A model generated the notes under the pieces. That model was not told the DNA's origin. It did not search any database and worked only from the letters and a program-made list of their open reading frames with translations. Below, piece after piece: positions 59,974 to 64,000 of a stretch of DNA of 64,000 bases. The position numbers and the translations under genes are program-made. How positions within the stretch are numbered: position 1 is the stretch's first letter; each line of letters starts with the position of its first letter. The DNA is taken from positions 744,001-808,000 of the forward strand of contig JAHLMK010000008.1 of NCBI GenBank assembly GCA_019915135.1. The letters are read 5' to 3'. The stretch comes from Strobilurus pachycystidiatus (Eukaryota; Basidiomycota; Agaricomycetes; Agaricales; Physalacriaceae).

Positions 59974-61220
59974 ATGGCCGACACTGGTTCACACAGGCTT
60001 GACCTGCGAGTGGGTGGGAAATATAGACTGGGCAAAAAGATTGGCTCAGGGTCTTTCGGTGCGTCTCTGGCGGTGACGATCTCGCTCCCCTGCTTACTCC
60101 CGCTCTTTCATAGGCGATATCTACCTTGGAATCAACATCATTTCAGGAGAGGAAGTCGCCATCAAGCTCGAATCAGTAAAGGCGAAGCACCCCCAGCTCG
60201 AATATGAGTCCAAGGTCTACAAGACTCTCGCTGGCGGTGTTGGCGTCCCTTTCGTCAGGTGGTTCGGCACTGAATGCGATTACAATGCCATGGTCATGGA
60301 CCTCCTCGGCCCCTCTCTCGAGGACCTATTCAACTTTTGCAACCGCAAGTTCAGCCTCAAGACCGTCCTGCTCCTCGCAGATCAACTCGTACGCCTGCTT
60401 CTTTCCTCCCACCATTGACAGTGTTGCTGATGCGCCCGCCATCAGATTTCTCGTGTCGAATACATTCATTCGAGGAACTTCATTCACCGTGACATCAAGC
60501 CTGACAACTTCTTGATGGGCATCGGCAAACGGGGCAACCAGGTCAATGTCATTGACTTTGGTCTCGCTAAGAAGTTCAGAGACCCGAAGACCCATCTCCA
60601 CATCCCGTACCGCGAGAACAAGAACCTGACGGGTACCGCTCGCTACACGTCAATCAACACCCATCTTGGTGTCGAACAAGCTCGCCGAGATGATCTGGAG
60701 TCACTCGCCTATGTTCTCATGTACTTCCTCCGTGGCGCCCTCCCGTGGCAGGGTCTGAAAGCTGCTACCAAGAAGCAGAAATACGACCGCATCATGGAAA
60801 AGAAGATGACCACCCCGACCGACCTCCTCTGCCGGGGCTTCCCCAACGAATTCGGCATTTTCCTCAACTACACCCGCGCCCTCCGCTTCGATGACAAGCC
60901 GGACTACTCTTATCTTCGCAAGCTTTTCCGTGATCTCTTCGTCCGCGAGGGATACCAGTACGACTACGTCTTCGACTGGAGTGTCCAGCGTGGTGCGCAG
61001 GACGACAACTCTGCCGGTACTACCAAGGCCGGTGGCCGCAGAAAGGTTGTTCAGGAGGAAGACGAACACCGCGCGAGCGACAGGATGTGAGTATTGTTGC
61101 ATAGTCGACCGACAGGTCTTCTCATTCCTCTTCAGGCTGCGCTCTCACACTCGCCAGGCACAGCAGGCACCCGGCGCTGTTGGCCAACAGCGCAACCCCC
61201 GGCGCGAGGATATCTGGTAA
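59974..61220 (+). CDS. Casein kinase I
   Basis: [20 protein letters not shown] (ATG 59974). An intron (GTGCGT...CATAG) splits the glycine loop GSGSFG from DIYLG. Lys in EEVAIKLES, catalytic [15 protein letters not shown] in [10 protein letters not shown], and the CK1 family block [14 protein letters not shown] follow, with [19 protein letters not shown] near the end of the kinase. The tail ([12 protein letters not shown], then [19 protein letters not shown]) is short, like yeast Hhp1/Hrr25. Four exons fit well, the last joined after DRM. It is a Ser/Thr kinase of DNA repair and trafficking control. Confidence 0.94.
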
Positions 61221-62106
61221 ATGAGCCGTACAGTCCTCGGTGGTGTTTTCAGGTCAGGTGCTGAGCAATTGGGGGTGGATGGCAGGTGATTTGGTGTTTG
61301 CTCAGAGGTCTTGCTTTTCAGTGTTGGGGTGTGTCGCGACTCGCTGTGTTCGGGCGCGCGCGTGGAGACGAAGCTCGGGGAGTGTGGGCAGGAGGACTTG
61401 AACTTGGTCGGGGCACGTCCGGTCACGTCTGTTCTTGAACCCGCGGCATCCACTCCTTTCGAACATCCATCCACTCGCGTCATCTACTCCCGCAGTTCAG
61501 ATGATAGTCGACATCGCTATCATATCCCACTACGACGTGCTCTTGTTACGTATGGACGCTTTTTCTTTTCACGTCAGACCGGCCCATCGATCATTGTGTC
61601 GGTGGAATGGCTGGCCGCTTTATCCTGTTTACTACCTTTACCGCCACCACTCCATTCCATCTGCGCCCATCATAATTATTAATGCCCAATATCCCTCCCC
61701 TTACCTACGTATACGTACACTTACGATACATACTCCCACGTTCCTTCCCCCCACTTCCTTTCCCTGGGCTTTGCTGTCTTTGTTGTCCTTTCACCCCCCA
61801 CCTCCACCGCTATACAGGAGGGCGAGCGGAGTGAAAGAGGGCGTCGCGTCTTTGCTGAATCGTTTACTACGAGGAGGAGCATGCTCATACAGGTCGAGAA
61901 ACGGACGATTCTTCGCAGTTTAGGCACCTCCCCTCCCCTCCCCATTCCATTCACTCTGGCGCAGAAGGTTGTTTGATTGATTGTACACGGCTGTGTTATT
62001 GTAACGAATATACATACAAGACTTGATGACATTATTTATATTTTTCAGCATGTGTGAATGCTACAACAGTTAAGTAAGTGACAATAATGATATGATTCAA
62101 ACGAGA
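61221..62106. other. Intergenic between convergent genes
   Basis: It carries the 3' ends of casein kinase I and of the next gene. Some CT-rich runs are present; no gene is supported. Confidence 0.5.
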
Positions 62107-63602
62107 TCATGGTTCGGCTTTCGGGGCTGATCCTTGTGGTGGCGCGCCTGGGGCTGAACTGGGATTGATACCCCCAAGGAACTGATCCATCATGAGATTC
62201 ATTCCCCCATCTTCCCCATTCTCGAAGAAATTGTAATCAATCTCTTCAAGGATGACATTGCCCCCTGTACTTCCTCCGGTGAAGCTGGCGAGAAGCGTCC
62301 CAGGAGAAGGAGCCGTTTGGTTCGTAGATGAACCAGCAGCAGTCTGCGCGTCTTCCGCAGTCGAGAAGAGATCTTCACTTCCACCTGCGGCAAGAGAGTT
62401 GAGGAAACTTTGATCTTCTTTGCTCTCGTCCGCTTTCCCTGCGAGGACGGTGGTGGGTATGACAGGTGAGAAAAGATCGTCGACACCTGAGCCTGCACCT
62501 GCATCGTTGGTGCCGTCCTCGACGGCATCGCCGAAGAGGTCGCTCATATCAATGTCCATGGAGTCAAGGTCTAGCTCAATGGGTTTGTCCGCTGTACCCA
62601 TGGACGGATCGATGTTAATATTGGAGGTGGCGGTCGTAGGATCAGGGAGGGTCAAGTCGATGGTATCAACGTGTGTTGAGGTAGAAGCCTCGGGCTGCGT
62701 CGACGTGAGAGAAGTCATATCAACTCCTAGAAGTTCCTGAGGGTAATCCTGCGGTCGTGCAGATTTAGGAGCGAGGGTTACAGGTGAATGCAAGCCATCG
62801 GGTATTCCGAAGGTGGACGCTTCCTCTGGTGACAGACGGAGAGAGGCGGCAGACAGATCTAGTTTGAGCGGGAAGGTGGGTCGTTGAAGGGAAGATATGG
62901 ATATAGCGGATGGTCTGCGACCAGGTATAGAAGATGTAGGAGACGAGTTGGATGGTGTGACTGAGATTGCCTCTGGAGAGTCGGATGCTGGTGGTGCCGG
63001 AGGGGTGGAGGGCTCGACTTGCATCTCTGAGGCTTTGGCAGCCTCTTCAGCTTCCTTAACGCGCTGTTCCTCGCGCTTTAGATCTCTTTCCAATATTGCA
63101 ATAGCACGCAGCTGTTACAGATGTGAGTTCTAACGACATATCCGCGGTAAATGACACTTACCAGATGAGACTCCATTGAATCGCATAGTCGGTCGTATTT
63201 CTCGACTTCGCGCCCTAACGCTGCCGTCAACGACTGAGGCGGTGTAGGCGTATGCTTTGATATTCCGCTGGAGAATATGTTAATGCAAGGTTCAACAAGA
63301 CGCGCCTCATTACTCACAGCCGCTTCGTATCTGCACAGAATCCATATATCAAGCCGGTTTTGACCATTGCGTTCTGTGACTTGTTTCGATTATGGTTCAG
63401 CACGGGCAAACAAGGATCCTACCTTTAGATGATTGGACAAGGCTGTCATCTCAGGCTCTAATATTCCTTTGGGCGCCTGTGGAACAGGGGGCGGAGGCAT
63501 AGCTATGGCGTCCTTGTCGGCCTGTAGCAGAGTCGGGGCATCTCGAGATGTCGAAGCTTTCCTGCCACCGCGCAGTGGTTGAGGTTGAGGTCTAGGCGGC
63601 AT
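62107..63602 (-). CDS. Uncharacterised acidic protein
   Basis: MPPRPQPQPLRGGRKASTSR (ATG 63602). Three short exons give MTALSNHLK, GISKHTPTPPQSLTAALGRE and VEKYDRLCDSMESHL, then a charged helix AIAILERDLKREEQRVKEAEE likely to form a coiled coil. The long last exon is Ser/Pro/Asp-rich with VDTIDLTLPDP and DKPIELDLDSMDIDMSDLFG, acidic-hydrophobic repeats like activation or SUMO-interacting segments, and ends PPQGSAPKAEP. I do not recognise the family; a nuclear complex subunit is a guess. Confidence 0.65.
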
Positions 63603-64000
63603 TTATTATGGAGGTCGAGGACAAGATGCGGAATTCGGGCCGGCCGGTACATTCTGATTTACCTGACGTCCACTCTGCTGCAAGAACGCCCACCCTCCGA
63701 CTGATATGGCGTAATGAATCCAGCGCATTGAATCGAGAAGACGAGTTCAATTGGTCAAATGCCTTCCTGACGCTCATCATCTGAATCATCTTGCGGCCGA
63801 GATACATTTCCAACCAGGGAGTCACATTCCCAGAGTGCGTCTCTAGTGCGTCTCTCCGTATTGGACACTCACTGATGACAGAACACATGTCGTCGTCGAC
63901 TCGCCCGGTGTCTGGGCTTCCCACCCCGATTTGGGGGGTGCATGATATCGTGATCCAGCTCACGCGCATCGTATCTGTGACCTAGATGACTACCGTGTAC
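63603..64000. other. Unresolved right edge
   Basis: Frames on both strands (63592-63969 minus; 63609-63985 plus) could each be an exon of a gene running off the window. The minus frame overlaps the start codon of the neighbouring gene. Neither has a recognised domain. Confidence 0.3.

Overview
The window looks like nuclear DNA of a basidiomycete fungus, most likely an Agaricomycete. Genes are dense, on both strands, and split by many introns of about 45-60 bp with GT...AG ends and CTNAC-like branch sites. The gene set fits: coatomer, chitin synthase, GAL10-type epimerase, a P450, a BIRC6/UBE2O-type E2, and a transposase type I associate with Agaricomycete genomes. No rRNA, tRNA or CRISPR was seen. 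All gene models were spliced by eye, so exon ends are predictions.

Layout. 1-5.3 kb: an ankyrin/AAA+ ATPase cut by the left edge, a CCCH zinc-finger protein, a DUF836 glutaredoxin-like protein, and a CCHC zinc-knuckle protein overlapping it on the same strand. 5.8-8.1 kb: isocitrate/2-methylisocitrate lyase. 9-15 kb: an unknown protein, a large E2, and an F-box-like membrane-anchored protein. 16.7-24.3 kb: a triple-homeodomain protein, pantothenate kinase and coatomer gamma. 26-29.6 kb: an unknown protein (family X, copy 1) and UDP-glucose 4-epimerase. 30.5-43.5 kb: an accessory island with two head-to-head paralogous P-loop NTPase genes. The minus-strand copy is split by a 6,396-bp DNA transposon that has an exact 8-bp target duplication and encodes a Ulp1-like protease joined to a transposase. 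44.5-51.5 kb: family X copies 2 and 3, around a cell-surface glycoprotein and a TRF4-type poly(A) polymerase. 51.7-61.2 kb: cytochrome P450, chitin synthase and casein kinase I. 62-64 kb: an unknown acidic protein and an unresolved right edge.

Most single genes are housekeeping: secretion (coatomer gamma), CoA synthesis (pantothenate kinase), propionate/glyoxylate carbon (isocitrate lyase family), galactose (epimerase), wall synthesis (chitin synthase) and RNA surveillance (TRF4). The unusual content lies in two places. One is the NTPase/transposon island, where the cut gene, the intact paralog and the target duplication together date and bound the insertion. The other is a recurring SUMO/ubiquitin theme: a transposon-borne Ulp1-like domain, two family X proteins with several SUMO-interacting-like motifs, and an E2 with a SUMO-interacting-like motif plus two ubiquitin-binding-like helices. 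The link between these is inference only.
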